DNA of 64,000 nt from Fructilactobacillus carniphilus (GTDB taxonomy: Bacteria; Bacillota; Bacilli; Lactobacillales; Lactobacillaceae), in assembly GCF_024029675.1 (NCBI RefSeq), contig NZ_CP097121.1, forward strand, positions 62,001 to 126,000. The letters are read 5' to 3'. The translations under genes were made by a program, and so were the position numbers. The notes beneath the pieces were generated by a model, which did no database searches, was not told where the DNA came from, and saw only the letters and a list, made by a program, of their open reading frames with translations. This document shows positions 53,040 to 64,000 of the stretch, piece after piece. Each line of letters opens with the position of its first letter. Position 1 is the first letter of the stretch.

Positions 53040-56000
53040 TTGGCAGAAGACTTGAAGGTAAACACACCACAAGCAATGGCCGGTAACGTTGTTAAGTACG
53101 GTAAACACAGAACCCGGCGTAGTTACGCCAGAATCAAGAAGGTTTTAGATTTACCAAACTTGATCGAGGTCCAAACTGATTCTTACAACTGGTTCTTAGA
53201 CGAAGGACTCCGTGAGATGTTTAAAGACATCATGCCCATTGACGACTTTCAAGGAAAGTTATCGTTAGACTTCGTTGACTACCAATTATTAGAACCAAAG
53301 TACACGGTTGCAGAAGCACGGGCTCACGAAGTTAACTACTCCGCCCCTCTCCACGTAACCTTAAAATTAACTAATCACGAAACTGGTGAAATTAAGACCC
53401 AAGACGTGTTCTTCGGTGACCTACCGTTGATGACGGATCAAGGAACTTTCATTATTAATGGTGCAGAACGAGTAATCGTTTCCCAATTAGTTCGTTCCCC
53501 TGGGGCTTACTACCACAAAGAATTAGATAAAAACGGTCGTGAATCTTACAGCGCTACGGTGATTCCTAACCGGGGTGCTTGGATGGAATTTGCGACGGAT
53601 GCCAAAAACATTTCCTATATCCGGATTGACCGGACGCGGAAACTGCCGATCACGGAATTAGTGCGGGCCCTTGGGTTTGGCTCTGATGACGAAATTACGG
53701 ACATCTTTGGTTCCACTAGCGACACTTTGAACTTGACTTTGGAAAAAGACGTCCACAAGGATGCCAGTGACTCCCGGGTTGAAGAAGCTTTAAAGGACAT
53801 TTACGAACGCTTGCGTCCGGGTGAACCAAAAACCGCTGAATCCTCTCGGAACCTGTTAACGACGCGTTTCTTTGATCCGAAGCGTTACGACATGGCACCT
53901 GTGGGTCGTTACAAGACCAACGAAAAGTTGAGCTTGAAGAACCGGTTGATGGGCGCTGCTCTAGCAGAAACGCTGGCTGATCCTGATACGGGTGAAATCA
54001 TTGCCAACAAGGGCGACATCTTGGAAAAAGAATTAATGAAGAAACTGTCGCCTTATTTAGACCGGCAAGATTTTAAGGCTTACACTTTTAATCCGTCTTC
54101 AGAAGCAGTGGTAACTGATCCCGTGACGGTTCAAATCATTAAAGTTTACTCCAACACGGACCCAGAAAAAGTGGTTCCCGTCGTGGGTAACGACAACATT
54201 AGCTTGGACTACAAACACATTACGCCGGCTGACATGTTGGCACAAATCAACTACTTCTTCAACTTACAAGAAGGACTGGGATCTGTCGACGACATTGATC
54301 ACTTGAGTAACCGGCGGGTTCGTTCCGTGGGGGAACTACTTCAAAACCAATTCCGGATTGGATTATCTCGGATGGAACGGGTGGTCCGCGAACGGATGTC
54401 AATTCAAGACACTGCGACGGTTACGCCACAACAGTTAATTAACATTCGTCCGGTCGTGGCTTCCGTGAAGGAATTCTTTGGTTCCTCACAATTGTCGCAG
54501 TTCATGGACCAAACTAACCCATTGGGAGAATTAACCCACAAACGGCGTTTATCGGCTTTAGGACCTGGTGGAATTACGCGGGACCGGGCCGGTTACGAAG
54601 TGCGGGATGTTAACTATACCCACTACGGCCGGATCTGTCCGATTGAAACGCCCGAAGGACCAAACATCGGGTTGATTAACTCGTTCTCTGGTTACGCGCG
54701 GGTCAACAAGTACGGCTTTATCGAATCACCATACCGGCGGGTGGATTGGAACACCCACAAGGTAACCGATAAGATTGACTACCTAACGGCTGGCGACGAA
54801 GATAAGTACGTGATTGCCCAGGCCAACTCACCATTGAACCCCGATGGTTCTTTCCGCGACGAACAAGTAATGGCGCGGGATAAGTCCGAATACGTGGAAG
54901 CTAATACGGTCGACGTGGACTACATGGACGTTTCACCCAAACAAGTGGTTTCCGTCGCCACTGCATGTATTCCGTTCTTGGAAAATGATGACTCCAACCG
55001 GGCTCTGATGGGATCAAACATGCAACGGCAAGCGGTTCCGCTGTTAAATCCACACGCTCCACTAGTGGGAACGGGAATGGAATACAAGACCGCCCATGAC
55101 TCCGGAGTGGCTAAGATTGCGAAATACGCCGGAACGGTTGAATACGTTGATGCTCGTGAAATCAAGATTCGCCGTGACAACGGTACTTTAGATACGTACG
55201 AACTGACGAAGTTCATGCGGTCTAACAATGGAATGAACTATAACCAAACTCCAATCGTTAAGACCGGTGACCACGTGGATGCCGACGAAATCATCGCAGA
55301 TGGTCCAGCCATGGAAAGTGGAGAATTAGCCTTGGGGCAAAACCCAACGGTGGCCTTCATGACTTGGCAAGGATACAACTTCGAAGATGCCATCGCCATT
55401 AGCGAAAAACTGGTCAAAGAAGATGCTTACACTTCGATTCACATTGAAGAGTACGAATCAGAAACCAGAGACACGAAACTGGGACCTGAAGAAATGACCC
55501 GGGAAATTCCTAACGTCGGAGAGGATGCCTTAAAGGATCTCGATGAAAACGGAATTGTGCGGATTGGGGCTGAAGTGCACGACGGTGATATTCTGGTCGG
55601 AAAGGTTACTCCAAAGGGAATGACCGAACTGTCCTCCGAAGAACGGCTCTTGCACGCTATCTTCGGGGAAAAATCACGTGAAGTTCGTGATACCTCCCTC
55701 CGGGTGCCCCACGGTGCCGACGGGGTGGTGCAAGACGTCAAGATTTTCTCTCGGGAAAACGGGGACGAACTGCAACCAGGTGTGAACAAGATGGTTCGGG
55801 TTTACATCGCCCAGAAGCGGAAGTTGCAAGTCGGTGACAAGATGGCCGGTAAGCACGGAAACAAAGGGACGGTTTCCATTGTGGTTTCAGAAGAAGACAT
55901 GCCATACATGCCAGACGGAACTCCAGTGGATATCCTCTTAAGCCCCATGGGTGTGCCTTCCCGGATGAACATTGGTCAAGTACTGGAAATGCACCTCGGA

Positions 56001-56675
56001 ATGGCAGCTAAGAAACTGGGAATCCACGTTGCTTCTCCTGTCTTTGATGGGGCTACCAGTGACGACGTGTGGGACGCCGTTCGCGAAGCCGGTATGGCAC
56101 ACGATGCTAAAACCATTCTGTACGATGGTCGGACCGGAGAACCATTTGATAAACCAGTGGCCGTTGGGGTCATGGGTTATCTGAAACTGAACCACATGTC
56201 AGAAGATAAGATTCACGCTCGTTCCATTGGACCTTACTCCTTGGTTACGCAACAACCACTGGGTGGGAAAGCCCAATTTGGGGGTCAGCGGTTCGGTGAA
56301 ATGGAAGTTTGGGCTTTAGAAGCATATGGAGCTGCCCACACCTTGCAAGAAATTTTAACTTACAAGTCTGATGACGTCGTTGGTCGGGTCAAGACCTATG
56401 AAGCCATCGTAAAGGGCGATCCAATTCCAAAGCCAGGCGTTCCAGAATCATTCCGTGTGTTGGTCAAAGAATTACAAGCCTTAGGACTGGATATGAAGGT
56501 CTTAGGGGCTAACCACCAAGCCATCGACTTACGTGATATGGATGAAGATGACGAAGTGGTAAACGTGAACGCCTTAAACAAGGTCGCACACGAACAAGCT
56601 GAAAAACAAACTGAAGCAAAACAAGAAGCTAGTCATGCTGCCGGTCAGGATGATAACGAGCAACAAGATCAGTAA
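53040..56675 (+). CDS. rpoB: RNA polymerase beta subunit
   Basis: A 1,211-residue core RNA polymerase subunit. Conserved segments include the rifampicin region [33 protein letters not shown] (split around residue 485) and GNKGTVS near residue 950. A short acidic/Gln tail ends the protein. I place the start at the TTG at 53040, 9 bases after AAGGAGG; the GTG at 53031 directly abuts the site and is unlikely. RpoC follows after 24 bases. Confidence 0.97.
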   Translation: MAEDLKVNTPQAMAGNVVKYGKHRTRRSYARIKKVLDLPNLIEVQTDSYNWFLDEGLREMFKDIMPIDDFQGKLSLDFVDYQLLEPKYTVAEARAHEVNYSAPLHVTLKLTNHETGEIKTQDVFFGDLPLMTDQGTFIINGAERVIVSQLVRSPGAYYHKELDKNGRESYSATVIPNRGAWMEFATDAKNISYIRIDRTRKLPITELVRALGFGSDDEITDIFGSTSDTLNLTLEKDVHKDASDSRVEEALKDIYERLRPGEPKTAESSRNLLTTRFFDPKRYDMAPVGRYKTNEKLSLKNRLMGAALAETLADPDTGEIIANKGDILEKELMKKLSPYLDRQDFKAYTFNPSSEAVVTDPVTVQIIKVYSNTDPEKVVPVVGNDNISLDYKHITPADMLAQINYFFNLQEGLGSVDDIDHLSNRRVRSVGELLQNQFRIGLSRMERVVRERMSIQDTATVTPQQLINIRPVVASVKEFFGSSQLSQFMDQTNPLGELTHKRRLSALGPGGITRDRAGYEVRDVNYTHYGRICPIETPEGPNIGLINSFSGYARVNKYGFIESPYRRVDWNTHKVTDKIDYLTAGDEDKYVIAQANSPLNPDGSFRDEQVMARDKSEYVEANTVDVDYMDVSPKQVVSVATACIPFLENDDSNRALMGSNMQRQAVPLLNPHAPLVGTGMEYKTAHDSGVAKIAKYAGTVEYVDAREIKIRRDNGTLDTYELTKFMRSNNGMNYNQTPIVKTGDHVDADEIIADGPAMESGELALGQNPTVAFMTWQGYNFEDAIAISEKLVKEDAYTSIHIEEYESETRDTKLGPEEMTREIPNVGEDALKDLDENGIVRIGAEVHDGDILVGKVTPKGMTELSSEERLLHAIFGEKSREVRDTSLRVPHGADGVVQDVKIFSRENGDELQPGVNKMVRVYIAQKRKLQVGDKMAGKHGNKGTVSIVVSEEDMPYMPDGTPVDILLSPMGVPSRMNIGQVLEMHLGMAAKKLGIHVASPVFDGATSDDVWDAVREAGMAHDAKTILYDGRTGEPFDKPVAVGVMGYLKLNHMSEDKIHARSIGPYSLVTQQPLGGKAQFGGQRFGEMEVWALEAYGAAHTLQEILTYKSDDVVGRVKTYEAIVKGDPIPKPGVPESFRVLVKELQALGLDMKVLGANHQAIDLRDMDEDDEVVNVNALNKVAHEQAEKQTEAKQEASHAAGQDDNEQQDQ

Positions 56676-56699
56676 AACCTGAATAAGGAGGGAACGCCA

Positions 56700-59600
56700 A
56701 TGGTTGATGTGAACAAATTTAAGAGCATGCAAGTTGGTTTAGCAGCCCCAGAAACGATCCGCAGTTGGTCGTTTGGAGAAGTTAAGAAGCCAGAAACCAT
56801 TAACTACCGGACGTTGAAACCGGAAAAAGACGGTTTATTCGACGAACGGATCTTTGGACCAACCAAGGACTGGAAATGTGCCTGTGGAAAGTACAAAGGG
56901 ATCCGGTACAAGGGAATCGTCTGTGATCGTTGTGGTGTAGAAGTTACCCGTGCTAAGGTCCGGCGGGAACGGATGGGCCACATTGAATTAGCAGCTCCGG
57001 TTACCCACATTTGGTACTACAAGGGAATTCCGAGCCGGATGGGCTTGGTCTTAGACATGAGTCCGCGGTCACTTGAAGAAGTTATTTACTTTGCCGCCTA
57101 CGTTGTAACCGATCCTGGTAACACGCCCATGGAAAAGAAGCAACTCTTAACGGAACAAGAATACCGGGATAAAAAACGGGAATACGGAACGCGCTTTGAA
57201 GCCAAAATTGGGGCCGAAGCCATCCGGACGTTGTTAGCTGACGTTGATCTCGAAAAGGAAGTTGCTGAACTCAAAGACGAATTGAAGTCTGCGACCGGAC
57301 AAAAACGGACCCGGGCCATTCGGCGGTTAGACATTTTGGAAGCCTTTCTGACTTCTGGAAACCAACTAACTTGGATGGTCATGGATGCCATTCCAGTGAT
57401 GCCACCTGACTTACGGCCCATGGTACAACTAGAAGGGGGTCGGTTTGCGACCTCTGACTTAAACGATTTGTACCGGCGGGTAATCAACCGGAACAACCGG
57501 TTGAAACGTCTGCTGGATTTGCATGCTCCCGGCATTATCGTGCAAAACGAAAAGCGGATGTTGCAAGAAGCTGTCGATGCCCTAATCGATAACGGACGGC
57601 GTGGTCGTCCGGTTGCCGGTCCAGGAAACCGGCCGTTGAAGTCCCTTTCCCACCTTTTGAAGGGGAAACAAGGGCGGTTCCGTCAGAACCTGCTTGGGAA
57701 ACGGGTCGACTACTCTGGTCGTTCCGTTATCGACGTGGGTCCATGGTTGAAGTTGAGCCAAATGGGACTTCCCGTTTCTATGGCCCTTGAACTGTTCAAA
57801 CCATTCATCATGCACGAATTGGTAGAACGCGGGTTGGCTTCCAACGTGAAGAATGCTAAACGTGAAATTGAACGCAAGGACGACGTGGTCTTTGACGTCT
57901 TACCAGATGTCATCAAGGAACACCCAGTGCTGTTGAACCGGGCCCCAACCTTGCACCGGTTAGGAATTCAAGCCTTTGAACCCGTGCTGGTTAGTGGGAA
58001 CTCGATGCGGTTGCATCCCCTAGTTTGTGCCGCTTACAACGCCGACTTTGATGGAGACCAGATGGCCATCCACGTGCCGCTGTCAGAAGAAGCACAAGCA
58101 GAATCACGGCTCTTGATGGCCGCTGCCGGGCACATTTTGGCGCCTAAAGACGGGAAACCAGTTGTGGCTCCATCCCAAGATATGGTGATTGGGAACTACT
58201 ACCTCACCATGGAAGAACCCAACCGTGAAGGGGAAGGCATGATCTTTAACGATCCTGATGAAGTGGAATTAGCTTATCGGGACGGGCTAGTGCACTGGCA
58301 CAGTCGAATTGGGATTAAAGCGGCTGCTTACCCAAACAAGCCGTTTACGGATGACCAACAAGATAAGATTATGGTAACTTCGGTTGGGAAAGTTCTCTTC
58401 AACCAAATCCTGCCGAAGGACTTTACCTACTTGAACGAACCAACCGATACTAACTTACACGGTTACGTTCCAGACGAATACTTCTTGGAACCGGGCGAAG
58501 ACATTCATGAACATATTGCCAATGCCGAATTGGTTCGTCCCTTTAAGAAGGGCTTCTTATCGGATATCATTGCTGAAGTTTACGATCAATACAAGGTAAC
58601 GGAAACTTCCGAGCTCTTGGACCGGATCAAGGACCTTGGTAACGATGAATCAACGAAGTCTGGATTAACGGTCGGAATGTCTGACATCATGGACCTCCAC
58701 GAAAAGCCGAAGGTTGTGGCAGCTGCCCACAAGAAGGTGGACACCATTACCAAGCAATTCCGGCGTGGTTTGATTACTGATCAAGAACGTTACGAACGGG
58801 TTGTGAACGTTTGGAACGAAGCTCGTGATGAAATTCAAGACCAATTGATGAAGAATTTCGACCCCGAAAACCCCATCTTTATGATGAGTGATTCTGGAGC
58901 CCGGGGTAACATTTCTAACTTTACGCAGTTAGCTGGAATGCGGGGCTTGATGGCTTCTCCTGATGGTAAAATCATGGAACTGCCCATCACTTCGAACTTC
59001 CGGGAAGGAATGTCCGTTTTGGAAATGTTCATTTCGACCCACGGTGCTCGGAAAGGGATGACCGATACGGCCTTGAAGACTGCCAACTCTGGTTACTTAA
59101 CCCGGCGGTTAGTTGACGTGGCGCAAGACGTTATCATTCGGGAAAAGGATTGTGGAACTGATCGTGGTTTGACGGTTACTGCCATTACGGAAGGTAACGA
59201 AATGATCGAACCACTTTACGACCGAATCTTAGGCCGAAATGCCATGAAGACCGTGACGAACCCACAAACTGGTGAAGTAATTGTGGATCGGAACGAAATG
59301 ATTGACGACAAGAAGGCCCAAGCCATCGTGGACGCTGGGATTGAAGCCGTCGAAATTCGTTCGGCCTTCACTTGCAACACGCCTCACGGGGTTTGTGAAC
59401 GTTGTTACGGTCAAAACTTGGCTACTGGTGACGAAGTGGAAGTTGGAGAAGCAGTCGGAACGGTTGCTGCTCAATCTATCGGGGAACCCGGAACGCAGTT
59501 AACGTTACGGACTTTCCATACCGGTGGGGTTGCAAGTAACACCGATATCACCCAGGGACTTCCCCGGGTGCAAGAAATCTTTGAAGCCCGGAATCCAAAA

Positions 59601-60344
59601 GGTAAGTCAACCATCAGTGAAGTTACTGGGGTCGTTGAATTAATCGAAGAGGATCCGGCTGAAGGGGTTAAGGAAATCACCATCCAAGGAAAAGCCGATA
59701 CCAGAAAGTACAAGGTTCCATTGACAGCTCGGATGCGGGTTGCTGAAGGTGACACGGTTCGCCGTGGGGAAGCCTTGAATGAAGGTTCGATTGATCCAAA
59801 GGAATTGCTGAAGATCAGAGATACTCTGTCTACGGAAACCTACCTGTTAACGGCGGTCCAAGAAGTTTACCGGCGTCAAGGGGTGGAAGTGAACGATAAG
59901 CATGCCGAAATCATGGTTCGGCAAATGTTACGAAAAGTTCGGGTCATGGATCCGGGTGACACTGACATCTTGCCAGGAACTTTGATTGACATCGATGACT
60001 TCAAGGAACGGAACCGGGATGCCGTTATGACTGGAAAGGTGCCAGCTACGGCTCGTCCGGTGCTCCTCGGAATCACGAAGGCTGCCCTCGAAACGAACAG
60101 TTTCTTATCAGCTGCTTCCTTCCAAGAAACGACGCGGGTTCTGACCGATGCTGCTATTCGCGGTAAGGTTGATCCGTTGATTGGATTGAAAGAAAACGTA
60201 ATTATTGGGAAGTTGTTACCAGCTGGAACGGGTGTTCATGAATATGAAGACATCGAACCAGAAGAACTGGGTCAAACCGCTGATCAAGGAGTGACTGCTC
60301 CTTCTGACCAGACGACCAGTGCTGATGGCGACGACGCTGAATAA
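56700..60344 (+). CDS. rpoC: RNA polymerase beta' subunit
   Basis: A 1,214-residue core subunit. The N-terminal zinc site has Cys60, Cys62, Cys75 and Cys78. The catalytic magnesium loop NADFDGDQ begins near residue 447. The second zinc site includes [14 protein letters not shown]. The bridge and trigger regions are present ([18 protein letters not shown]). GGAGGGAA precedes the ATG. Ends the rpoBC operon with a strong terminator. Confidence 0.98.
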   Translation: MVDVNKFKSMQVGLAAPETIRSWSFGEVKKPETINYRTLKPEKDGLFDERIFGPTKDWKCACGKYKGIRYKGIVCDRCGVEVTRAKVRRERMGHIELAAPVTHIWYYKGIPSRMGLVLDMSPRSLEEVIYFAAYVVTDPGNTPMEKKQLLTEQEYRDKKREYGTRFEAKIGAEAIRTLLADVDLEKEVAELKDELKSATGQKRTRAIRRLDILEAFLTSGNQLTWMVMDAIPVMPPDLRPMVQLEGGRFATSDLNDLYRRVINRNNRLKRLLDLHAPGIIVQNEKRMLQEAVDALIDNGRRGRPVAGPGNRPLKSLSHLLKGKQGRFRQNLLGKRVDYSGRSVIDVGPWLKLSQMGLPVSMALELFKPFIMHELVERGLASNVKNAKREIERKDDVVFDVLPDVIKEHPVLLNRAPTLHRLGIQAFEPVLVSGNSMRLHPLVCAAYNADFDGDQMAIHVPLSEEAQAESRLLMAAAGHILAPKDGKPVVAPSQDMVIGNYYLTMEEPNREGEGMIFNDPDEVELAYRDGLVHWHSRIGIKAAAYPNKPFTDDQQDKIMVTSVGKVLFNQILPKDFTYLNEPTDTNLHGYVPDEYFLEPGEDIHEHIANAELVRPFKKGFLSDIIAEVYDQYKVTETSELLDRIKDLGNDESTKSGLTVGMSDIMDLHEKPKVVAAAHKKVDTITKQFRRGLITDQERYERVVNVWNEARDEIQDQLMKNFDPENPIFMMSDSGARGNISNFTQLAGMRGLMASPDGKIMELPITSNFREGMSVLEMFISTHGARKGMTDTALKTANSGYLTRRLVDVAQDVIIREKDCGTDRGLTVTAITEGNEMIEPLYDRILGRNAMKTVTNPQTGEVIVDRNEMIDDKKAQAIVDAGIEAVEIRSAFTCNTPHGVCERCYGQNLATGDEVEVGEAVGTVAAQSIGEPGTQLTLRTFHTGGVASNTDITQGLPRVQEIFEARNPKGKSTISEVTGVVELIEEDPAEGVKEITIQGKADTRKYKVPLTARMRVAEGDTVRRGEALNEGSIDPKELLKIRDTLSTETYLLTAVQEVYRRQGVEVNDKHAEIMVRQMLRKVRVMDPGDTDILPGTLIDIDDFKERNRDAVMTGKVPATARPVLLGITKAALETNSFLSAASFQETTRVLTDAAIRGKVDPLIGLKENVIIGKLLPAGTGVHEYEDIEPEELGQTADQGVTAPSDQTTSADGDDAE

Positions 60345-60355
60345 TTAACCAAACG

Positions 60356-60390
60356 AAAAGGACGATTACAAAATGTAATCGTCCTTTTTT
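60356..60390 (+). terminator. Terminator of rpoBC
   Basis: AAAAGGACGATTACA and TGTAATCGTCCTTTT around AAA, 15-bp stem plus T6. Also serves the convergent xpt. Confidence 0.95.
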
Positions 60391-60408
60391 GTGTTTTCTT
60401 TCCCTAAA

Positions 60409-60981
60409 CTAGTTTGCAAAGGTGACCTGCTGGTTATCTAAAGAGGCAATCTGAGCTAGCGACAGTACGTTGTAACCGTGGTCACGTAGGTATGTTCCTC
60501 CAGGTTGGAAGGTCTTTTCAATCACGATGCCGATTCCACTGACGCTGGCTCCAGCGGCTTCCGTAATCTTAATCAAGCCCTTGGTGGCCTCTCCGTTGGC
60601 TAAAAAGTCATCAATGATGAGTACTCGGTCAGTATTATCCAAAAATGGTTTTTCAATGTAAATGTGGTTGTTGGTATTTTTCGTGTAAGAATAAACTTCC
60701 GCACTGTACACGTCATCCTTAACTACCAGTGATTTACTCTTGCGGGCAAACACGACGGGAAGGTGCATGGCTAAGCCGGTTAAAACGGCTGGCGCAATTC
60801 CAGAGGCTTCTACCGTTAGAATCTTGGTGATGCCAGCCGATTGAAAGTAATCCGCAAAGGCTTGCCCAATTTGTTGCATCAGCTGGGGATCAATTTGATG
60901 ATTTAAAAAGGAATTAACCTTTAAAATGTTGCCCGGTAAAACGGTTCCGTTCGTTTCAATGGCGTGTTTTAGTGCGTCCAT
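60409..60981 (-). CDS. xpt: Xanthine phosphoribosyltransferase
   Basis: A 190-residue purine-salvage enzyme making XMP from xanthine and PRPP. The PRPP loop is VLIIDDFLANGEATKGL. The N-terminal MDALKHAIETNGTVLPGNILKVNSFLNHQ is typical of Xpt, split from the rest by an SGIAPAVLTGLA segment. Start at 60981 lies 9 bases after GGAGG. A guanine riboswitch precedes it, as in Bacillus xpt. Convergent with rpoC. Confidence 0.95.
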   Translation of the reverse strand: MDALKHAIETNGTVLPGNILKVNSFLNHQIDPQLMQQIGQAFADYFQSAGITKILTVEASGIAPAVLTGLAMHLPVVFARKSKSLVVKDDVYSAEVYSYTKNTNNHIYIEKPFLDNTDRVLIIDDFLANGEATKGLIKITEAAGASVSGIGIVIEKTFQPGGTYLRDHGYNVLSLAQIASLDNQQVTFAN

Positions 60982-60997
60982 AGTCAAATTCCTCCAT

Positions 60998-61093
60998 AAA
61001 AAAAGCCCACGTTGATAGTGGGCGACTTCCCACTTATAGTTCAGAATTGCGGTTCTGAGTAGAGACGGTCAGCCGATTCTGACCATATATAAG
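60998..61093 (-). promoter_or_regulatory. Guanine-class purine riboswitch with terminator
   Basis: On the minus strand the aptamer runs 61093-61033. P1 is TATAAG/CTTATA-type pairing, P2 GGTCAG...CTGACC, J2/3 GTCTCTAC, P3 TCAGAA...TTCTGA and J3/1 ACTATAAG. The C in J3/1 marks the guanine class; adenine switches have U there. The terminator is GCCCAC/GTGGGC (61005-61023) with T7. AGTGGG can instead pair with CCCACT as antiterminator, so guanine turns xpt off. Confidence 0.88.
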
Positions 61094-61124
61094 CAGTAAC
61101 AATTTTCTTTAATCTTACTCTGAA

Positions 61125-61799
61125 TCAAGCTGAGAAGCAAACCAGTCCGGTGAGGTAGAGGAGAGTACTGCCAAATAACAGGGGTAAAAAAGGCAACGCG
61201 CGCTTGCGCGTACTCAGTAGCCAACCCAAGCCGAATAGCGAGGCTAGTAAGACGATGCCACACCAGGCGGTTAGGGGAAAAACAAGAAGCAGGAGCCATA
61301 ATAAATCGAGATCACCGTTGCCAATCCAATTGCCCTTGCGATTAATCATGAGGAGTAGGAGGTATAACAAAGTGTAGCTGATGACTAGTGGGAGTGGTTT
61401 TTGACTAATCACGAAGGCCAAGCAGCTTGGAAAGACTAATAACCACGTGGGGAAACCCCAGCAGATGCTGTCAAAGGTGCTCAGCAGTTGAAAGCTCAGT
61501 AAAAAGAGGAGCCAGGAGCAACTGGTTTGATTGACGGGTGGACTGAGCCAAAAGCACCACCCAGCGGTTACCTCCCAGACTAACAAAGACCACGGGAGCC
61601 GCCGGTGGCAGGTGCGACAACGGCCCCGTTGCCAGGTGAAACTGAGAACGGGCAGTAGTTCCCACCATCGTAACGGTCGTTGGCACCACTGACAATGAGA
61701 CCGCCCCGTTTGAAATGATGTTCCTTGCACGGTGCGGGTGGCGACTACGGTCAGAAATGAACCGCAGCAGCAACCGACGTAAAACCAAAAAAATAACAT
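61125..61799 (-). CDS. comC: Prepilin peptidase (A24 family), ComC-like
   Basis: A 224-residue membrane peptidase that cleaves and methylates pseudopilins for DNA uptake. The zinc-type cytoplasmic loop has Cys36-x2-Cys39 and Cys61-x2-Cys64. Catalytic aspartates are Asp110 and Asp163 in GNGDLD, with about seven hydrophobic segments. Its 5' end lies 26 bases from the str region; AAAGGAGG precedes the ATG. No comG genes are in this window. The family call is firm; competence in this strain is not shown. Confidence 0.85.
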   Translation of the reverse strand: MLFFWFYVGCCCGSFLTVVATRTVQGTSFQTGRSHCQWCQRPLRWWELLPVLSFTWQRGRCRTCHRRLPWSLLVWEVTAGWCFWLSPPVNQTSCSWLLFLLSFQLLSTFDSICWGFPTWLLVFPSCLAFVISQKPLPLVISYTLLYLLLLMINRKGNWIGNGDLDLLWLLLLVFPLTAWCGIVLLASLFGLGWLLSTRKRALPFLPLLFGSTLLYLTGLVCFSA

Positions 61800-61841
61800 G
61801 CTGAATCCTCCTTTTTAGTAAGGAGAAATACGCAAGTTCAG

Positions 61842-61870
61842 TTGACATCCATTCTGCACCGTGGTATTCT
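61842..61870 (+). promoter_or_regulatory. Promoter of the str operon (rpsL)
   Basis: TTGACA (61842-61847), 17-bp spacer, TATTCT (61865-61870), about 100 bases before rpsL. Confidence 0.8.
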
Positions 61871-61974
61871 ACTCATTGTGCTTATAAATGTTAAGCGATT
61901 TTTTTATCCCAAAAAATGGTTCACCTGGATGTGTGGACTTACAACTCAAATTTTACGAAAGGAGGACTTTTTAG

Positions 61975-62394
61975 ATGCCTACAATTAACCAATTAGTTAG
62001 AAAAGGTCGTAAATCTAGAAGTTCTAAATCAAAGTCCCCAGCTTTGGGCTTTGGTTACAACAGTTACAAGAAGAAACCAACTCGCAACTCTTCACCACAA
62101 AAACGGGGAGTTGCTACCCGTGTGGGTACGATGACACCAAAGAAGCCTAACTCTGCTTTGCGGAAATACGCTCGTGTGCGTCTTTCTAACTTGTACGAAG
62201 TTACGGCTTACATTCCTGGTATCGGTCACAACTTGCAAGAACATAGTGTGGTCTTAATCCGTGGTGGTCGTGTTAAGGATTTGCCTGGGGTTCGTTACCA
62301 CGTTATTCGTGGTGCGCTTGATACTGCCGGAGTTCAAGATCGTCGTCAAGGACGTTCGAAGTACGGTACAAAGCGGCCTAAGGACAAGAAATAA
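61975..62394 (+). CDS. rpsL: 30S ribosomal protein S12
   Basis: A 139-residue decoding-centre protein. [10 protein letters not shown] and the [15 protein letters not shown] block hold the conserved Lys of streptomycin resistance (Lys in TPKKPNS), with [12 protein letters not shown] near the C-terminus. AAAGGAGG precedes the ATG. First gene of the str operon. Confidence 0.98.
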   Translation: MPTINQLVRKGRKSRSSKSKSPALGFGYNSYKKKPTRNSSPQKRGVATRVGTMTPKKPNSALRKYARVRLSNLYEVTAYIPGIGHNLQEHSVVLIRGGRVKDLPGVRYHVIRGALDTAGVQDRRQGRSKYGTKRPKDKK

Positions 62395-62420
62395 ATCGAC
62401 TAATTGAGGAGGACCTTTAG

Positions 62421-62891
62421 ATGCCTAGAAAAGGAAAAGTTCAACAACGCGAAATCCTTCCTGATCCAATCTATAACTCAAAGTTGGTTTCAAAGTTAAT
62501 CAACCACTTGATGTTAGATGGTAAGCGAGGAACTGCATCAGAAATCTTATATGGTGCATTCGAAGAAATCAAGGACCAAACTGGTAACGATCCAGTGGAA
62601 GTTTTTGAAGAAGCAATGAAAAACGTAATGCCAGTGCTAGAAGTTAAGGCACGGCGGGTTGGTGGATCAAACTACCAAGTTCCGATCGAAGTTCGTCCCA
62701 ACCGGAGAACTACTTTAGGTTTACGTTGGATCGTAAGTTACGCTCGGCTTCGTGGTGAACACACCATGACGGAACGGCTTGCAAAAGAAATTATCGATGC
62801 TTCCAATAATACTGGAGCAGCAGTTAAGAAACGGGAAGATACCCACAAGATGGCCGAAGCCAACCGGGCTTTCGCTCACTACCGTTGGTAA
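62421..62891 (+). CDS. rpsG: 30S ribosomal protein S7
   Basis: A 156-residue primary 16S rRNA-binding protein. [18 protein letters not shown] opens it and the [25 protein letters not shown] and [13 protein letters not shown] blocks follow. GAGGAGG precedes the ATG, 26 bases after rpsL. Confidence 0.98.
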   Translation: MPRKGKVQQREILPDPIYNSKLVSKLINHLMLDGKRGTASEILYGAFEEIKDQTGNDPVEVFEEAMKNVMPVLEVKARRVGGSNYQVPIEVRPNRRTTLGLRWIVSYARLRGEHTMTERLAKEIIDASNNTGAAVKKREDTHKMAEANRAFAHYRW

Positions 62892-62920
62892 TCAGCTGCT
62901 GATTACAGGTTGGCAAGGCG

Positions 62921-62947
62921 AGTGGCTAATTATTTAGCCACTTTTTT
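62921..62947 (+). terminator. Intra-operon terminator between rpsG and fusA
   Basis: AGTGGCTAA pairs with TTAGCCACT around TTAT, followed by T6. Just upstream AATCAGCTGCTGATT is a perfect palindrome beginning at the rpsG stop. It may lower fusA expression relative to the ribosomal proteins. Confidence 0.8.
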
Positions 62948-62976
62948 CGAATGTTTAAAAATTAAAGGAGTTTAAA

Positions 62977-64000
62977 ATGGCTAACAAACGTGCATTTCCG
63001 TTAGACAAAACCCGTAATATCGGGATCGTAGCCCACATTGATGCTGGGAAAACGACCACCACGGAACGGGTTTTGTACTACACGGGTCGCATTCACAAAA
63101 TTGGTGAAACCCATGATGGTGCTTCGCAAATGGATTTCATGGAAGAAGAAAAAGAACGGGGAATTACCATCCAATCCGCCGCAACCACGGCGCAATGGAA
63201 GGGTTACCGGGTTAACATCATCGATACTCCAGGACACGTGGACTTCACTGCCGAAGTGGAACGTTCTCTTCGGGTACTTGATGGTGGAATCGTGGTAATG
63301 GATGGTGAAGCCGGAGTTGAACCTCAGACTGAAACGGTTTGGCGTCAATGTTCTGACTTTAGTGTTCCTCGGATCGTGTTCATCAACAAGATGGACAAGA
63401 TGGGGGCTGACTTTGACTGGTCCGTGCAAACCATCAAAGATCGTTTACACGCTAATGCCGTTCCGGTTCAAGTTCCGATTGGTGCTGAATCAGACTTCGA
63501 AGGGGTCATTGACCTTGTAACGATGAAGGCATACGTGTACGACGAAGATAAAGAAGGAGAAAACTGGGATACGGTTGAAATCCCAGCTGACTACCAAGAA
63601 AAGGCTCAAGCAGCTCGTGAAAGCATGATTGAAGCCGTTGCCGACGTTGATGATGACGTAATGGGCAAGTTCTTGGAAGGGGAAGAAATCACCGAAGAAG
63701 ACATCAAAGCCGGAATTCGTCGGGCTACTTTGAACTTGGAACTTTACCCAGTTTACGCTGGATCTGCTTACAAGAACAAAGGGGTTCAAATGATGATGGA
63801 CGGTGTGATTGACTACCTCCCATCTCCATTGGAAGTTCGTCCTTACATGGCCACTGACCCAGAAAACGACGACGCTCAAGTTGAAGTTCGGGCTGATGAC
63901 AAAGGACCTTTCGCTGCCTTGGCCTTCAAGATTATGACGGACCCATACGTTGGTCGGTTAACCTTTATTCGGGTTTACCGGGGAACTTTGGAATCTGGTT
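62977..64000 (+). CDS. fusA: Elongation factor G (partial, runs off the right edge)
   Basis: The first 341 codons of the translocation GTPase. AAAGGAG precedes the ATG at 62977. G1 AHIDAGKTT begins at residue 20, with [10 protein letters not shown] (switch I), DTPGHVDF (G3) and NKMDKMG (G4) following. Domain 2 begins before the window ends. The missing rest, about half the gene, lies outside. Confidence 0.97.
   Translation, partial: MANKRAFPLDKTRNIGIVAHIDAGKTTTTERVLYYTGRIHKIGETHDGASQMDFMEEEKERGITIQSAATTAQWKGYRVNIIDTPGHVDFTAEVERSLRVLDGGIVVMDGEAGVEPQTETVWRQCSDFSVPRIVFINKMDKMGADFDWSVQTIKDRLHANAVPVQVPIGAESDFEGVIDLVTMKAYVYDEDKEGENWDTVEIPADYQEKAQAARESMIEAVADVDDDVMGKFLEGEEITEEDIKAGIRRATLNLELYPVYAGSAYKNKGVQMMMDGVIDYLPSPLEVRPYMATDPENDDAQVEVRADDKGPFAALAFKIMTDPYVGRLTFIRVYRGTLESG

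Noticed and set aside
61069..61299. 76-residue minus-strand open frame
   Set aside because: It overlaps comC in another frame and the guanine aptamer.

Overview
The window is chromosomal DNA of a lactic acid bacterium of the family Lactobacillaceae. It carries both D- and L-lactate dehydrogenase, the dipeptidase PepX, many amino-acid permeases, T-box, lysine and guanine riboswitch control, and the block ctsR-clpC-rpoB-rpoC-(xpt, comC)-rpsL-rpsG-fusA in the order I know from lactobacilli such as L. plantarum. The species cannot be fixed from sequence alone. Both edges cut genes: an antiporter on the left and fusA on the right.

Layout. 1-9 kb: D-LDH, a TetR regulator divergent from a metal-binding lipoprotein, small membrane or stress proteins, two permeases (the second behind a T-box leader) and two oxidoreductases. 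9-15 kb: HflX and a phosphatase on the minus strand, HelD and CoaA on the plus strand. 14.6-17.3 kb: a CopY-CopB copper operon with two cop boxes. 17-26 kb: a secreted DUF4097 protein, an MFS protein, a pseudouridine synthase, a nucleoside deoxyribosyltransferase, a cation-efflux protein, ManA with a perfect cre site, a split ThrE exporter and a TauE/DUF1634 pair. 26.8-34.4 kb: PAP2 phosphatase, LysR divergent from a permease, MFS, nicotinamidase, LysP behind a lysine riboswitch, and a deoxynucleoside kinase. 34.4-41.3 kb: SerS behind a T-box, a PhnDCEE importer with PurBox-like sites, and Fhs. 41.3-44 kb: a strongly AT-rich island holding a retron. 44-49 kb: PepX, an aminotransferase and L-LDH. 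49 kb: eight tRNA genes with no rRNA. 49.8-64 kb: the ctsR-clpC, rpoBC and str blocks, with a guanine riboswitch ahead of xpt.

Main discovery. At 41353-43521 a consensus -10 box is followed by a ~165-nt structured RNA whose two ends pair perfectly over 8 bp, then a 653-residue reverse transcriptase. The protein has the retron hallmarks (NAxxH, YADD, VTG) fused to a C-terminal TOPRIM-like domain. This is the architecture of E. coli retron Ec67, here in a Lactobacillaceae chromosome. Its base composition and codon use differ sharply from the neighbours, so it is probably an acquired anti-phage defence island.

How the parts work together. Much of the window is nutrient uptake controlled at the RNA level: T-box for a permease and for serS, lysine riboswitch for lysP, guanine riboswitch for xpt. 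Purine and one-carbon supply (phn, fhs, xpt) forms a second theme. The right third is core transcription and translation, with terminator-like hairpins inside the rpoB leader and between rpsG and fusA.
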